Origin: Phycisphaerales bacterium
GTDB lineage: Bacteria; Planctomycetota; Phycisphaerae; Phycisphaerales; UBA1924
Reading direction: 5' to 3'
Assembly (NCBI GenBank): GCA_028279375.1
Contig: JANQNW010000025.1
Location: forward strand, 51,536 to 115,535
Length of the DNA stretch: 64,000 nt
The notes beneath the pieces are model-generated. The model did no database searches and had not been told where the DNA came from. It saw only the letters and a program-made list of their open reading frames with translations. A program made the position numbers and the translations under genes. Shown here in pieces: positions 53,450 to 64,000 of this stretch (its first letter is position 1; each line of letters starts with the position of its first letter).

Positions 53450-54046
53450 TCAGACCTTCTCGAAGACAGCTCGGAAGTCATCGGCGACGAGAATGAGCTG
53501 ATCGTGGTGCAAGTCGAATCTTGCATTGATGATGTAGTCGTCGCTATTAATCACCATCGTGTCCTCGACGATTCGATAGCGTTCGACATTCGTCTTCACG
53601 CGACCGTCCCGGAATGTCGTCAGCGTCGTGACCTGCGTGTTCGTCTGGAATGTCACGACGATCGACGCATAGTCCTCGGGGATCTCCTCGGCCGTGCCCT
53701 CAAGGCTGATGATGCGCCATGTGGTGCCGACGAACTGATTCGCCGGCGCCGGGCGATACGCCGTATCCGGACTGCGTGACACCTTCGAGCGCGACATCTC
53801 GCGCTCCTTGCGAGCGTGCTGCTCCGCGGCGTCCTTCTTGTCCTCTTCATTGCCGATGACATAGCCGAGCCCGGCGCCCGCCGCGGCGCCGATGAGCGTC
53901 GCCCCGGTGCTTCCGCCAATCGCCTGGCCGGCGATCGCGCCGATGCCAGCGCCTGCGAGCGCTCCAGTCTGGCCCTTGGTCTCGCAGCCGACGCCGGCGA
54001 CAAGCAGACTCGAAACCATCACGATCATCGCGACAACTCGCATCAT
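53450..54046 (-). CDS. Glycine-zipper lipoprotein
   Basis: Envelope protein of 198 residues. A signal sequence (VVAMIVMVSSLLVAGVGC) ends at a likely lipidated Cys. A glycine-zipper region follows (LAGAGIGAIAGQAIGGSTGA, LIGAAAGAGLGYVIG), typical of outer membrane or membrane-inserting proteins. The C-terminal part (about 115-198) is a beta-rich, lipocalin-like domain (TWRIISLEGTAEEIPEDYAS, IVVTFQTNTQVTTLTTF). The start at 54046 follows GGGAG with seven-base spacing. It lies 37 bases after thiC. Confidence 0.82.
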   Translation of the reverse strand: MMRVVAMIVMVSSLLVAGVGCETKGQTGALAGAGIGAIAGQAIGGSTGATLIGAAAGAGLGYVIGNEEDKKDAAEQHARKEREMSRSKVSRSPDTAYRPAPANQFVGTTWRIISLEGTAEEIPEDYASIVVTFQTNTQVTTLTTFRDGRVKTNVERYRIVEDTMVINSDDYIINARFDLHHDQLILVADDFRAVFEKV

Positions 54047-54083
54047 CCCGTAACTCCCGTTTGCGTCGTTCAACTCTGGCCGA

Positions 54084-56093
<2,010 letters not shown>

Positions 56094-56186
56094 CTGGCGT
56101 CTCCTTTCGCGCATCCGTCCGAGCGCCGCAGGAGAGCCGAGTTCGTATTCCGGCGGACGCGCCGCGCAGCGCCGGACGAATTCGCG

Positions 56187-56263
56187 TTCCCTACGCCGGT
56201 GCGAACCGGATCAGGTTCCACGGGTGCCTCTCAGCAGACATGCGCGTGCATGCTGCGCCCCGA
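56187..56263 (-). promoter_or_regulatory. TPP riboswitch (THI element) upstream of thiC
   Basis: On the minus strand the TPP aptamer core is present in order: CTGAGAGGCACCC, then GAACCTGATCCGGTTCGC and ACCGGCGTAGGGAA at 56187. These are the THI-box signatures. The 93 bases between it and the thiC start contain a further stem (TCCGGCG / CGCCGGA) that could act as an expression platform; translational rather than transcriptional control is likely because no T run follows. Position and partner gene agree with the call. Confidence 0.93.
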
Positions 56264-56310
56264 GCGAACGGCGTCATTCTACGCCATGGCCGCGAGGGGC
56301 GTCAGAGGGC

Positions 56311-57192
56311 TTACCATCGGGGGAGATCGTCGTGCCAGCGGAGGAAATACTCCGCAAGGCCGTCGCCCTCCTGAGCGACGCACGGCACAACGACGATGTA
56401 CCCCTGCCGCACCTGGCCCGCATCGGAGTACACCGGCACATCGAGCTGTTCGCGGCGCGAGACGACCCACCGCTCACCGGCGCCGCTCTGGTGCTCAGGT
56501 GACAACTCAAGAAGCAGGTCCATTGCAGCGTGACTCTTGACGCGCACGCCTCGTATCTCATCCATGGGAACACGCGGGAAACTCACGGCGAGGAACTGCC
56601 GTGGCTTCAGCCTGCGCACAGGCTCGCTCCTCGCGAGTTCGACACACCAGGCCGGGACGCGCTCGATGGCCTCCGGGTCGTTGTCGTCGAAGCCCGAGAG
56701 CGACAAGGCGGGCACGCCCATCAAAGCGCCGATTCGGGCTGCGCCGACCGTGCCCGAAACGGCCCACGACCACCCGAGATTCGACCCGCTGTTGAGTCCG
56801 GAGAGGATCAGATCGGGCGGATTCTCGCGCATGGGCCCCCAGAGCGCAAAGAGCACGCAGTCGGCGGGATACCCATCGACCTCCCATGCCGTGATGTTTG
56901 GCCCGAGATCACGCGATCGAACTTCGAGCGCTCGATCTTGAAAGAGACGCGCATGCGCGCTCGTGCCACTCTGATTCTCCCGCGGCGCCGCGACGAAGGT
57001 CTCGATCGACTCTTCCGCAGCGAACGCCGCGACCAGCGCCTGCAGGCCGGGTGAATCGAGGCCGTCATCATTGACGACGAGCACGCGCTGCGGCCAGGGG
57101 CGAGCGCGCTCCTTCGTCGCCTCGGTGGCGCAACCACCGAGCATGAGAGCAGACAGCACCACGAAGGCGACAAAAAGACAGCGACTTGGCAT
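56311..57192 (-). CDS. SurE-like 5'/3'-nucleotidase, predicted lipoprotein
   Basis: SurE-family phosphatase of 293 residues. SurE enzymes hydrolyse nucleoside monophosphates and other phosphate esters with a divalent metal. The metal-binding N-terminal motif is [14 protein letters not shown], followed by the conserved [24 protein letters not shown] and [17 protein letters not shown]. Unlike the usual cytoplasmic SurE, it starts with a signal peptide ending in LMLGGC, a lipobox. The start at 57192 is well supported by AAGGAG with six-base spacing. The gene is isolated between the riboswitch and the terminator of the next gene. Confidence 0.88.
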   Translation of the reverse strand: MPSRCLFVAFVVLSALMLGGCATEATKERARPWPQRVLVVNDDGLDSPGLQALVAAFAAEESIETFVAAPRENQSGTSAHARLFQDRALEVRSRDLGPNITAWEVDGYPADCVLFALWGPMRENPPDLILSGLNSGSNLGWSWAVSGTVGAARIGALMGVPALSLSGFDDNDPEAIERVPAWCVELARSEPVRRLKPRQFLAVSFPRVPMDEIRGVRVKSHAAMDLLLELSPEHQSGAGERWVVSRREQLDVPVYSDAGQVRQGYIVVVPCVAQEGDGLAEYFLRWHDDLPRW

Positions 57193-57237
57193 GGGCGGCT
57201 CCTTCGCTGCGAAGTGTACAACTCGGCCTGAGCGCAC

Positions 57238-57266
57238 AAAAAAAGGCCGGCCCCTGAAGGCCAGCC
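57238..57266 (-). terminator. Rho-independent terminator of the LEPR-XLL gene
   Basis: On the minus strand GGCTGGCC (57259-57266) pairs with GGCCGGCC (57245-57252, including one G-T pair) and is followed by seven T. It lies about 24 bases beyond the stop codon. Confidence 0.9.
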
Positions 57267-57289
57267 CTTGTGATTACCTTGTCATCCAC

Positions 57290-60286
57290 TCAGGACTCGA
57301 GCGGCTCCTCGAAGTCGAGTCGAATCTGGAAGTCGCCGAAGATCATCTCCGTCCCGTCGGTCGTGGAGTCGAACGCGTCAATCAGCGTATTGTTACGACG
57401 ATAGGTGAACGACTCGATGGACTCCGCGGCCACACCGAATGGCACATTGCCATTGGTTGGATCAACCGGGCCGATCTTGCCGGCTTCCAGAACGCCAGTT
57501 GCGATGTAGCTATTGCTGAATGCGATATTGCTCTCGGCGTCGCGCTGGATCTCGATCGAGCCGATTCGAACGGTGTCAATGATCTCATTGTCCGGCGGGA
57601 ATCCCTGGAGCGGATTGATGGCGCCGACATAGACGCCCGAGTCAAACATGCCGCGCGCGAAGATCGAAGCCACGTCGCCCTGCGACCTGATGCTCGACTC
57701 GATCATGCGGCCGCCGACGATCATGTTCGTCAGGTTCGGTTCCTCAGCGGTGAACGAGCCATTCAGCTCGATCGAGGTCTCCCTGAGATCGCCGCGAACG
57801 GTGAATCGACGCAGGAAGTTCGCCGTGATCTCAGACTCGGTCACATGGCCGGCGTCGCCGTTTCGTTGATCGCCGACGATCTCGAGTCGCTCGATGCGAT
57901 CAACGGATTCCACCGAGGACTTATCAAGGCTCGCGACCCGCATGTTGCGAATGCGCTGGCCGGCGGAGATCTCCGAGTTCGTCACGTGGCCCGCGCTGAA
58001 TCTCTGGAGCTCGAATCCGGCGGCAAGCACGAGGTCGTCCGCCGTGCCCTGAATCCGGACGTTTCCGAAGTCTCCGAAACCACCCCAGGCGCTCACGAGA
58101 ACATCGCCCTTGATGTTGATGCTGCGGACGGTCGGGCTGCTCTCTCGTTGCGCTCGCGAGAGGATGTCGGCGGCCCAGTCGCCCTCGATGCCGCGCTGCG
58201 CGTCGCCGGTCGTCTTCACGCTGCGGTACTTCATGCCGTCGATGACGCCGCCGAACCATTCGCTGACGACCACACTTCCGAAATCGCCTGTGACGACGAC
58301 CTCGGAGTTCGAGACGCTGCCTGCGCGGATCTTTCGGAACTCGCCCTCGCCGTCGACGCGCCATGAGCGGATGTCGCCCTTGACCGTCACCGGCCCGATG
58401 CCGCCTTCGATATCCCAGCGCGACGTCGACAGATCGCCGGCGATCGCCACGCGTCGAAGCAACAGGCCGCTCTCCGGCGCCTCCGTAAGCGTGATGTCAG
58501 CGCCGAAATCGCCCCCGACACCCCGCCGTTCACCGGTGATCGAGAGCCTTGTCAGCGACGGAGCGCTGATTACATCGCGATCGCTGTCGGTGTCTCGCCA
58601 CTCAATCGCCCGCAGGCTCGAGATCGGCGCTGCTGACTCGATGTTCGAGTTTCGAACATGCGCGAACTTGAGCGCCGCGGACGCGCCCGTTTCAGATTCT
58701 CCAAGAACCACATCGACGCCCGTCGTTCGACCACGCACGTCCAGCTTCTGCAATCCGCCCATCGCGACGATGTCGCCATCGACATCGCCGTCAATCCGCA
58801 CCTTCTTCGTCAATCCGTCGAGAATGAGAATGCTCGTGTCGTCTTCGACACTGCCGTCGCCATCGATGTCATCCGGCAGGAGCATCGAACCGAGCACGCG
58901 ACCGTTGAGGTTGAATCCCTCGACGTCGCCTCGGATGTTGATGTTGTTGATCGGGACGTTTGCGGCGATGAACCCGATCTCGGCGATATTCGTCGTCCTC
59001 GCGTCCTTGATCGAACCGATGCTCGTGGCGTCCGCGACGACGATGCCCAGGCCGCGCGTCGGCGCGCCGTCCCGGATAGTGATCGACTTCACGCGATTGC
59101 CGTCGAACCTGACCGAGATGTGATCCTCGATCCGATCGACGCCCTGACCTTCAAGATCGAAGATCGTCACGAACGCGTCGCGATTCGATTCGAATGTGAA
59201 GGCATCCGCATCGAGCTGACCCGGAGGTTCGGCGACCACACTGACGAGCGTCGCGATGCGGCTGATGACCGCGAGATCATTCGTTTGCAGGTTGTCGGGG
59301 TCGGCGTCTTCGTCGACGACGGGGAGATCCGTAAAGGCGCTCTGCACGCCGCCGGCGTCGATCGTGTTCAGCGCGGCGATGGCGTCCATGACCGCGAGGC
59401 CGTCGTCGTCGGTGATCTCGCCGAAGACCGTAAACCCGCCATTCTGCGTGTCGAGGTTGCCGCTGTTGTCGCCCAGATTGAAGAACCACTGGTCCGTTGC
59501 GGAGTCAGGGTCGCCGCCAAGCTTGGCCATGGCGATTGTGCCGCGCAGATTCGAGCGCTCGAACTCATTGACGACTGGATCGTTCGTCTCGAGTCGATCG
59601 AATGGCGATTCCGAACTGAAACCGCCGCCTTGAATGACGAAGTTATTGACGCTGCGATGGAAGATCGTCCCATCCCAGTGCTCGGTGTTCGCATAGTTGA
59701 GGAAGTTGGCGACCGTCTCCGGCGTGATGTCGCCGAACAGCTCCACATCGATATCGCCGAGCACGGTCGTGAATCGCGCGATGCGCTCCGCCGGCGTTGA
59801 TGTGAAGAAGATCAGATTGCCGCCCTCGACGCCGTCGCCCGTCGGCACACCCGCGCCGTTGAACTCGCCATCGAGCTCCAGCAGCGTGCCCTGCGTGATG
59901 ATGTCCTCCGAGATCACCTCAACGCGATATCGCTCATCAGGCTGGATGCCCTCGGCGAGTATTCGAATCTGTCGGGTGTCTCGGTCATAGGTGACATCGA
60001 CGGAATGAGTGACGTCGTCATTCGTTCCGAAGAGGAAGTCGCTGCCCGCCGTGGTGACGATGAAGGATTCGTCCTGAACGAACCGCTCGATGAGATTCTC
60101 GCTCGACTGGAGGACGATCATGCCGCGATTGTCGGCCTCGATCTCCTCGATGACCGCGGGGCAGTCAACGCTGAAAAGGATCCTCTGCTCCAGCTGCTCG
60201 AGCTTCAGCGGGCTCCCGGACTGACGCCGGCGGGCTCGGGATCGGCCTGCCCGCTTCGCGGTTCTCTTCTTGCTCTTTTTGCGCAT
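57290..60286 (-). CDS. LEPR-XLL surface protein with embedded cyclophilin-type domain and beta-solenoid repeats
   Basis: Exported protein of 998 residues. The basic N-terminus (KKSKKRTAKRAGRSRARRR) is followed by LEQLEQRILFS, the LEPR-XLL motif that marks large planctomycete surface proteins. A cyclophilin-type peptidyl-prolyl isomerase domain occupies about 180-330: TTVLGDIDVELFGDITPETV, GTIFHRSVNNFVIQGGG, RGTIAMAKLGGDPDSATDQW, FFNLGDNSGNLD and FTVFGEITDDDGL. The rest is built of many short beta-strand repeats of the form hxIxGDVxGxxhxG (for example INIRGDVEGFNLNG, VRIDGDVDGDIVAMG, VTVKGDIRSWRVDG), predicting a beta-solenoid. The start at 60286 is preferred; upstream codons to 60427 lack the motif's usual context. 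It is followed by a terminator. Confidence 0.87.
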   Translation of the reverse strand: MRKKSKKRTAKRAGRSRARRRQSGSPLKLEQLEQRILFSVDCPAVIEEIEADNRGMIVLQSSENLIERFVQDESFIVTTAGSDFLFGTNDDVTHSVDVTYDRDTRQIRILAEGIQPDERYRVEVISEDIITQGTLLELDGEFNGAGVPTGDGVEGGNLIFFTSTPAERIARFTTVLGDIDVELFGDITPETVANFLNYANTEHWDGTIFHRSVNNFVIQGGGFSSESPFDRLETNDPVVNEFERSNLRGTIAMAKLGGDPDSATDQWFFNLGDNSGNLDTQNGGFTVFGEITDDDGLAVMDAIAALNTIDAGGVQSAFTDLPVVDEDADPDNLQTNDLAVISRIATLVSVVAEPPGQLDADAFTFESNRDAFVTIFDLEGQGVDRIEDHISVRFDGNRVKSITIRDGAPTRGLGIVVADATSIGSIKDARTTNIAEIGFIAANVPINNINIRGDVEGFNLNGRVLGSMLLPDDIDGDGSVEDDTSILILDGLTKKVRIDGDVDGDIVAMGGLQKLDVRGRTTGVDVVLGESETGASAALKFAHVRNSNIESAAPISSLRAIEWRDTDSDRDVISAPSLTRLSITGERRGVGGDFGADITLTEAPESGLLLRRVAIAGDLSTSRWDIEGGIGPVTVKGDIRSWRVDGEGEFRKIRAGSVSNSEVVVTGDFGSVVVSEWFGGVIDGMKYRSVKTTGDAQRGIEGDWAADILSRAQRESSPTVRSINIKGDVLVSAWGGFGDFGNVRIQGTADDLVLAAGFELQRFSAGHVTNSEISAGQRIRNMRVASLDKSSVESVDRIERLEIVGDQRNGDAGHVTESEITANFLRRFTVRGDLRETSIELNGSFTAEEPNLTNMIVGGRMIESSIRSQGDVASIFARGMFDSGVYVGAINPLQGFPPDNEIIDTVRIGSIEIQRDAESNIAFSNSYIATGVLEAGKIGPVDPTNGNVPFGVAAESIESFTYRRNNTLIDAFDSTTDGTEMIFGDFQIRLDFEEPLES

Positions 60287-61438
60287 CTCGCTCCGGCCCT
60301 CTGCGGTCCTGATCTCCAGCTGTGCATCGAGAGCCCGAGACTCTCTTCGAATCCTCCAGAGGCGGAACAGGGGCCCGTCCAGCGCGGCGTGTGCGTCACG
60401 ACCCGGCCTTTCAGGGACATCCACCACCTCAAGTGATCCGTCCTACCGATATAGCACGGAAGGATCACCCCGCCACAGCGCCCGACGGCGTCTCCGTCGC
60501 CAGCGTGCGACTGTGACGGTCGTAGCGATGGTACGCGTAATTCCGGCGGATGTTCCCCGCCCGAAACGAGCGGATCTGCCGCTCAGACCTGCCCCATAAC
60601 CATCCTCTCCTGCCCATCTTCACAAATGTGCAGAGCGCTGACCAGCGTCCCAGGTCGTCGCAAAACGGAAAACGCCGACGCCCGGTTTCCCAGACGGCGG
60701 CGTAACTCCTCCGAGTGTGTGGCAGATTGTTGGACGGATAGCGCCCGAAAACGTTTGAGCCCGTGCCCAGGCTCAAAAGTTTGGTTTGGTGACGCGATGA
60801 CCCTGTGCTTTCACCGCTCAGGCCGGAGTATAACTACCTCGGAACCCGATGCAAGAGTGTGCGCACAGAAACAAGGCGATTTTTTGTCGCCTCTTACTCA
60901 ACTGGCCTTGCTCTCAGCCAACCACGCCGGCTGAAAAAGGCCTTTCAGTTGTCCCAAGCGCCATTGCGACGCCTGGATCTCGAATCCGGCAGCTTCCCAG
61001 ACAGCCGAACCCGAGCCGCTCTCGACTCGCGAGAAGCGGGAAACCGCTTCGTCGATGAGTTAACACCGACGAAGCGGGCACAGGGAATCCGTGGATTTGC
61101 CACGCTGGTTCACACGGCATTGCACCGGGAAGCCAGCGGTCACCACGGAGGAGTCAGCAAACCAAATGGGCGGCAAACAGAAAGGCCGCGCCGCAAACCT
61201 GAAGCAGGACGATGCCCGCCAACTCTCTCTCAACCAGTTGTAGAGTAGGTGCTTCCCCTACTCAGTCGTCTGACACGAATCGCAGATTGTGACCAGACTG
61301 ACTCTCAACTATGCAGACTCAACACCCGCAACATACCAGTCTCCGGAGGTCAGTCAACCCTGCAATCCGGATTGTCTTCCCAATTTCCCCGACCGGAATC
61401 AGCGGCTTACCCAGCTTCTCAGCCCCTTGAGGCCCGAT
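60287..61438. other. Long intergenic region with repeated hairpins, no gene recognised
   Basis: About 1.1 kb without a supported protein gene; the longest open frames here have atypical composition and no plausible start. The sequence is less GC-rich than its neighbours. It contains several perfect inverted repeats: TTTGAGCC / GGCTCAAA (60754-60777), GAAGCGG / CCGCTTC (61033-61050), CCGCTTCGTCG / CGACGAAGCGG (61044-61077) and GAGTAGG / CCTACTC (about 61244-61263). The second and third share an arm. The promoter of the LEPR-XLL gene must lie near 60287-60500. No known RNA family consensus was identified. Confidence 0.6.
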
Positions 61439-62260
61439 CTACTCGGACCTCCCGCCGGACGGCGCCATCGGGGTCGGCCCGCCAAGCCACGACTTCGCGT
61501 CCCGCCACGCGGGAAACTCCTGGCGCCAGCTCCGCACAGACTCCGGGTCAATCTCGACACTCAGAACGCCCTCGCGATCGCCGAGTTCGCCGAGGATCTC
61601 ACCCCGGGGGGAGACCGCGATCGTCCCGCCGGCGTACGAGAGGTGCGGATCGCGCCCGCATCTGTTCGTTCCAAGCACGAAAGCCTGGTTCTCGATCGCC
61701 CTCGCGACGCACAGCGTTCGCCAGTGATCCGCCCGGGCGTCCGGCCAGTTCGCCCCGATCGCGAAGAGCTCGGCGCCCTTACTCAGACCCCGTCGGAAGA
61801 GCTCCGGGAATCGCAGGTCGTAGCAGATCACCGGACACACGCGCAGATGGGCTCCCTCGCGTGACCAGTCGTAGATACCCACCTCGCTCCCGCCCTCGAA
61901 TCGCTCGCCCTCCCGCCCGTACGAGAATGGATGGACCTTGTCGTACTGCGAGATCAAGGAAGCCTGCGGATCGAAGACGATGGCGCGATTTCGCCCCATG
62001 CCTCCCTCAGCCGTCCGAGTCAGCCCCGCCTGGACGGTCGCGCGCAGTTCTGAAGCAAGCTCCGCAACGAAGGCCTGGCTGCGGCCGTCATCATCGTTGG
62101 TGACCTCGACGCGGAGAGAGAATCCCGAGTCGAACATCTCAGGCAACAGCACGAGATCGCCCGGTTCGACGCCCGCGGACCCCGCCAACGTCCGTACGCG
62201 CTCGAAATTTCGCTCGCGATCTTCCCATGCAATGTCGTACTGAAAGAGGTGGGCGCGCAT
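61439..62260 (-). CDS. Carbon-nitrogen hydrolase (nitrilase superfamily, omega-amidase-like)
   Basis: Amidohydrolase of 273 residues. The catalytic triad of the nitrilase superfamily is visible: Glu in LLPEMFDSGFS, Lys in QYDKVHPFSYG and Cys in PVICYDLRFPELFR. Spacing and the surrounding YDLRFPELF and GANWPDARADHW fit YafV/NIT2-like omega-amidases, which hydrolyse alpha-keto acid amides; other C-N hydrolases remain possible. The start at 62260 lies opposite and beside the start region of the PH-domain genes, so the two units share a divergent promoter region. Confidence 0.9.
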   Translation of the reverse strand: MRAHLFQYDIAWEDRERNFERVRTLAGSAGVEPGDLVLLPEMFDSGFSLRVEVTNDDDGRSQAFVAELASELRATVQAGLTRTAEGGMGRNRAIVFDPQASLISQYDKVHPFSYGREGERFEGGSEVGIYDWSREGAHLRVCPVICYDLRFPELFRRGLSKGAELFAIGANWPDARADHWRTLCVARAIENQAFVLGTNRCGRDPHLSYAGGTIAVSPRGEILGELGDREGVLSVEIDPESVRSWRQEFPAWRDAKSWLGGPTPMAPSGGRSE

Positions 62261-62333
62261 GACAGGCTATTCTTCGTCCTCCAGCATCCCGTCGCAAGGT
62301 CTTGCAAGGGCGGCCACTCGCGCCGAAGGGCGA

Positions 62334-62945
62334 ATGTCGATCACTCCAGACCAGTCCTCCGATCAAATCGACGCCGAAACAGCGCATGTCTCCGATTCGG
62401 TCGATGGCGACACGCAAGCCGCCGGGCCGCCTGACACGCCCCGAGAGAACGTCCTCGACGGATCCCTGCGCGGAGTGCACCCGAGCTTCCAGCGGACGGA
62501 GTTCATCAGTTGGCTCATCTTCGACACCGGCGTGCTCGTCGCGCCGACGATCGCGGGGCCCATCATCGTCCTCAATGTCTCGATGCACTGGCTCGGCTCC
62601 GCTGGAATCATCGTCGGCGTGCTCCTGCTCTGGACCGGTCTCGCCATCGCGAGCTGGATGCATCCGCCTCGTCGATTCCGGAGCGTCAAGTACGCCGTCT
62701 CGGAGCAGGGCATCGAAATCCACCACGGCATCTACTGGCGTCACGTCGTCAACGTGCCGCGCTCGCGCATCCAGCACACCGATGTCGTGCAGGGGCCAAT
62801 CATGCGCCGCTACGGTCTTGCGACGCTGCAGGTCCACACTGCGGGGGTCGAATACAACAAGGTCGAGCTCCCGGGCCTTGCGCACAGCGTCGCGATGACG
62901 CTGCGCGATGATCTGGCCGGGCACAAGGAGACGTATGCGGTCTGA
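62334..62945 (+). CDS. Bacterial PH-domain membrane protein (YdbS-like)
   Basis: Membrane protein of 203 residues of the bacterial PH (bPH2) family. Two hydrophobic helices (WLIFDTGVLVAPTIAGPIIV, IIVGVLLLWTGLAIASW) precede the PH fold, with SVKYAVSEQGIEIHHGIYW and VNVPRSRIQHTDVVQGPIMR as the typical core, and RYGLATLQVHTAG. The biochemical function is not established, although YdbS/YdbT pairs are conserved. The start at 62334 is preferred because GAAGGG precedes it and an earlier start at 62259 would overlap the divergent gene. The stop overlaps the next gene by 11 bases. Confidence 0.87.
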   Translation: MSITPDQSSDQIDAETAHVSDSVDGDTQAAGPPDTPRENVLDGSLRGVHPSFQRTEFISWLIFDTGVLVAPTIAGPIIVLNVSMHWLGSAGIIVGVLLLWTGLAIASWMHPPRRFRSVKYAVSEQGIEIHHGIYWRHVVNVPRSRIQHTDVVQGPIMRRYGLATLQVHTAGVEYNKVELPGLAHSVAMTLRDDLAGHKETYAV

Positions 62946-64000
62946 GAGCCTCCATGTTGTCGGGCGTCAGCTGCATCCGCTCTCGATCCCGTTCAGCCTT
63001 CTCAGGCATGCGCGCACATTCCTTGTTCCGCTGCTGTTGTTCTTCTTCTTCGCTGTCGGCAGCTCGTGGGAGCGTTGGGCGGCCTGGCTGCTCATTCCCA
63101 TCGCCGCGTTCGAGGCGTTCCGTTACTTCGTCACGAAGTACACGATTACGGACTCCGAGCTCATCGTGCGCCAAGGGCTCATCTTCCGATCGGTTCGGCA
63201 TATTCCGCTCCATAGGATCCAGAACATCGACTACACGCAGAATCCTCTGCATCGGCTCTTCAACGTCGCAGAGGTGCGCGTTGAGACGGCAGGCGGCGCC
63301 AAACCTGAAGCCGAGTTAAAGGTCCTCTCGCTCAGTCAGATCGAAGAACTCAGACGCGGAGTCTTCGGGACCGCCGACGCCGTGCAGGCGTCGATCGACG
63401 AAACCTCGAGGGCCGTCGAATCGACGCACGCGGCGGAAGGACCTGCCCGAACACTCCTTGCCCTCGGCCCGGTCGATCTTCTCAAGCTCTCGCTCGTGAC
63501 AAATCGCGGTTTCGTCGGATTCGCAGTCATCGCCGGTCTTGCGTGGCAGTTCGATCTGGACGATCACTTGGCGAACTTCGCAATCATCGACGCGCTGAAG
63601 ACCATGATTCGCCAGGCGCCGCCGATCGCCAGTGCGCTGCTCATCGGCGGGCTCATCGTCTTGCTCTATCTGACCTTCTCGATCGTCTGGTCATTCGTGA
63701 CATTCCATCGATTCAGGCTCCAGATCGAGGGCGAGGATCTTCGCATCACCACCGGTCTGATTTCCCGTCTCACCGCGACGATTCCCGTGCAGCGCATTCA
63801 ACTCGTCGTCGTGCGCCAGACACTGCTGCATCGCTGGCTTGGCGTTTCCTCGGTGATCGTGCAGACGGCCGGCAGCGGGGGAGATCTCGACGAGCAGCCG
63901 CACATCGGCCGGCGCTGGATCGCGCCCATCATCGACGAGCAGCGCATCCCGGCGCTGCTTGAGATTCTCCAGCCGCACCTGAATCACGACGTCTCCGACT
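62935..64000 (+). CDS. Bacterial PH-domain membrane protein (YdbT-like), C-terminus beyond window
   Basis: Second bPH2 protein, partial (355 residues visible). ATG 62935 has AAGGAG four bases upstream and overlaps the preceding gene by 11 bases. Two PH-like units are present, each after a pair of helices: YTITDSELIVRQGLIFRSVR with HIPLHRIQNIDYTQNPLHR, and LRITTGLISRLTATIPVQRI with LVVVRQTLLHRWLGV. This matches the YdbT layout, partner of YdbS. The window ends inside the protein. The pair is probably a membrane complex of unknown role. Confidence 0.87.
   Translation, partial: MRSESLHVVGRQLHPLSIPFSLLRHARTFLVPLLLFFFFAVGSSWERWAAWLLIPIAAFEAFRYFVTKYTITDSELIVRQGLIFRSVRHIPLHRIQNIDYTQNPLHRLFNVAEVRVETAGGAKPEAELKVLSLSQIEELRRGVFGTADAVQASIDETSRAVESTHAAEGPARTLLALGPVDLLKLSLVTNRGFVGFAVIAGLAWQFDLDDHLANFAIIDALKTMIRQAPPIASALLIGGLIVLLYLTFSIVWSFVTFHRFRLQIEGEDLRITTGLISRLTATIPVQRIQLVVVRQTLLHRWLGVSSVIVQTAGSGGDLDEQPHIGRRWIAPIIDEQRIPALLEILQPHLNHDVSD

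Noticed and set aside
60940..61010. Possible tRNA T-arm-like sequence near CTCGAATCC
   Set aside because: The stem and loop do not fit the T-arm consensus and no acceptor or anticodon arms can be paired around it.
60805..61248. 147-codon open frame in the long intergenic region
   Set aside because: No ribosome binding site, atypical composition and no protein-like pattern; it also overlaps the strong hairpins.

Overview
The window looks like a chromosome segment of a planctomycete, most likely of class Phycisphaerae. The DNA is GC-rich and densely coding. Three unrelated secreted proteins end in the same calcium-loop tail finishing in LIG/LLGNWGPCP-like residues (a GC-type dockerin-like tail). 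There is a LEPR-XLL surface protein, a PEP-CTERM-like protein, an ECF sigma factor overlapping a Ser/Thr kinase, and a SecA-like/M50/HlyD gene cluster. These traits together are typical of Planctomycetota; no rRNA or tRNA gene was recognised to confirm the placement. Genus and species cannot be read from this window.

Layout. 1-9 kb: an HI0933-type flavoprotein cut by the window edge, a secreted serine hydrolase with five N-terminal repeats and a dockerin-like tail, an ECF sigma/kinase pair with overlapping stop and start, a PEP-CTERM-like protein and an HtrA-like lipoprotein protease. 9-18.5 kb: a beta-propeller/amidohydrolase lipoprotein, a secreted alpha/alpha-toroid protein and an HrpA-type helicase. 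18.5-26 kb: a minus-strand run encoding a DUF3467 protein, a GAF-HlyD membrane fusion protein, a PqqD-like/M50/HlyD membrane protein and a shortened SecA paralogue, with a further HlyD-type adaptor divergent from it. This is the best candidate in the window for a poorly described system, probably protein export or envelope transport. 26-29.6 kb: soluble transhydrogenase (sth), a GNAT acetyltransferase, tadA and tatC.

29.7-34.2 kb: a four-gene unit (ECF sigma, membrane anti-sigma candidate, His/Cys-rich secreted protein, PDZ protein) closed by a strong terminator; it reads as an envelope stress regulon. 34-42 kb: an M61-like peptidase, a secreted protein with Asp/Asn-rich calcium-type repeats, a 72-residue sigma-region-4-like protein and a large subtilisin-like protease with a dockerin-like tail. 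42-52 kb: a six-helix membrane protein, a solitary C5 cytosine DNA methyltransferase, deoC, a metallo-beta-lactamase-fold hydrolase, a HEAT-repeat protein, a medium-chain dehydrogenase, an FHA-GspE fusion ATPase, DUF3052, tag, DUF1579 and a small parvulin.

52-64 kb: a class II glutamine amidotransferase-like protein, a glycine-zipper lipoprotein, thiC under a TPP riboswitch, a SurE-like lipoprotein, a LEPR-XLL protein with an embedded cyclophilin domain, about 1.1 kb of non-coding structured DNA, a nitrilase-superfamily amidohydrolase and a pair of bacterial PH-domain membrane proteins (the second cut by the window edge). The overall theme is the cell envelope: secreted hydrolases, surface proteins with sorting tails, export machinery (tatC, SecA-like, HlyD-like, FHA-GspE) and two ECF signalling modules.
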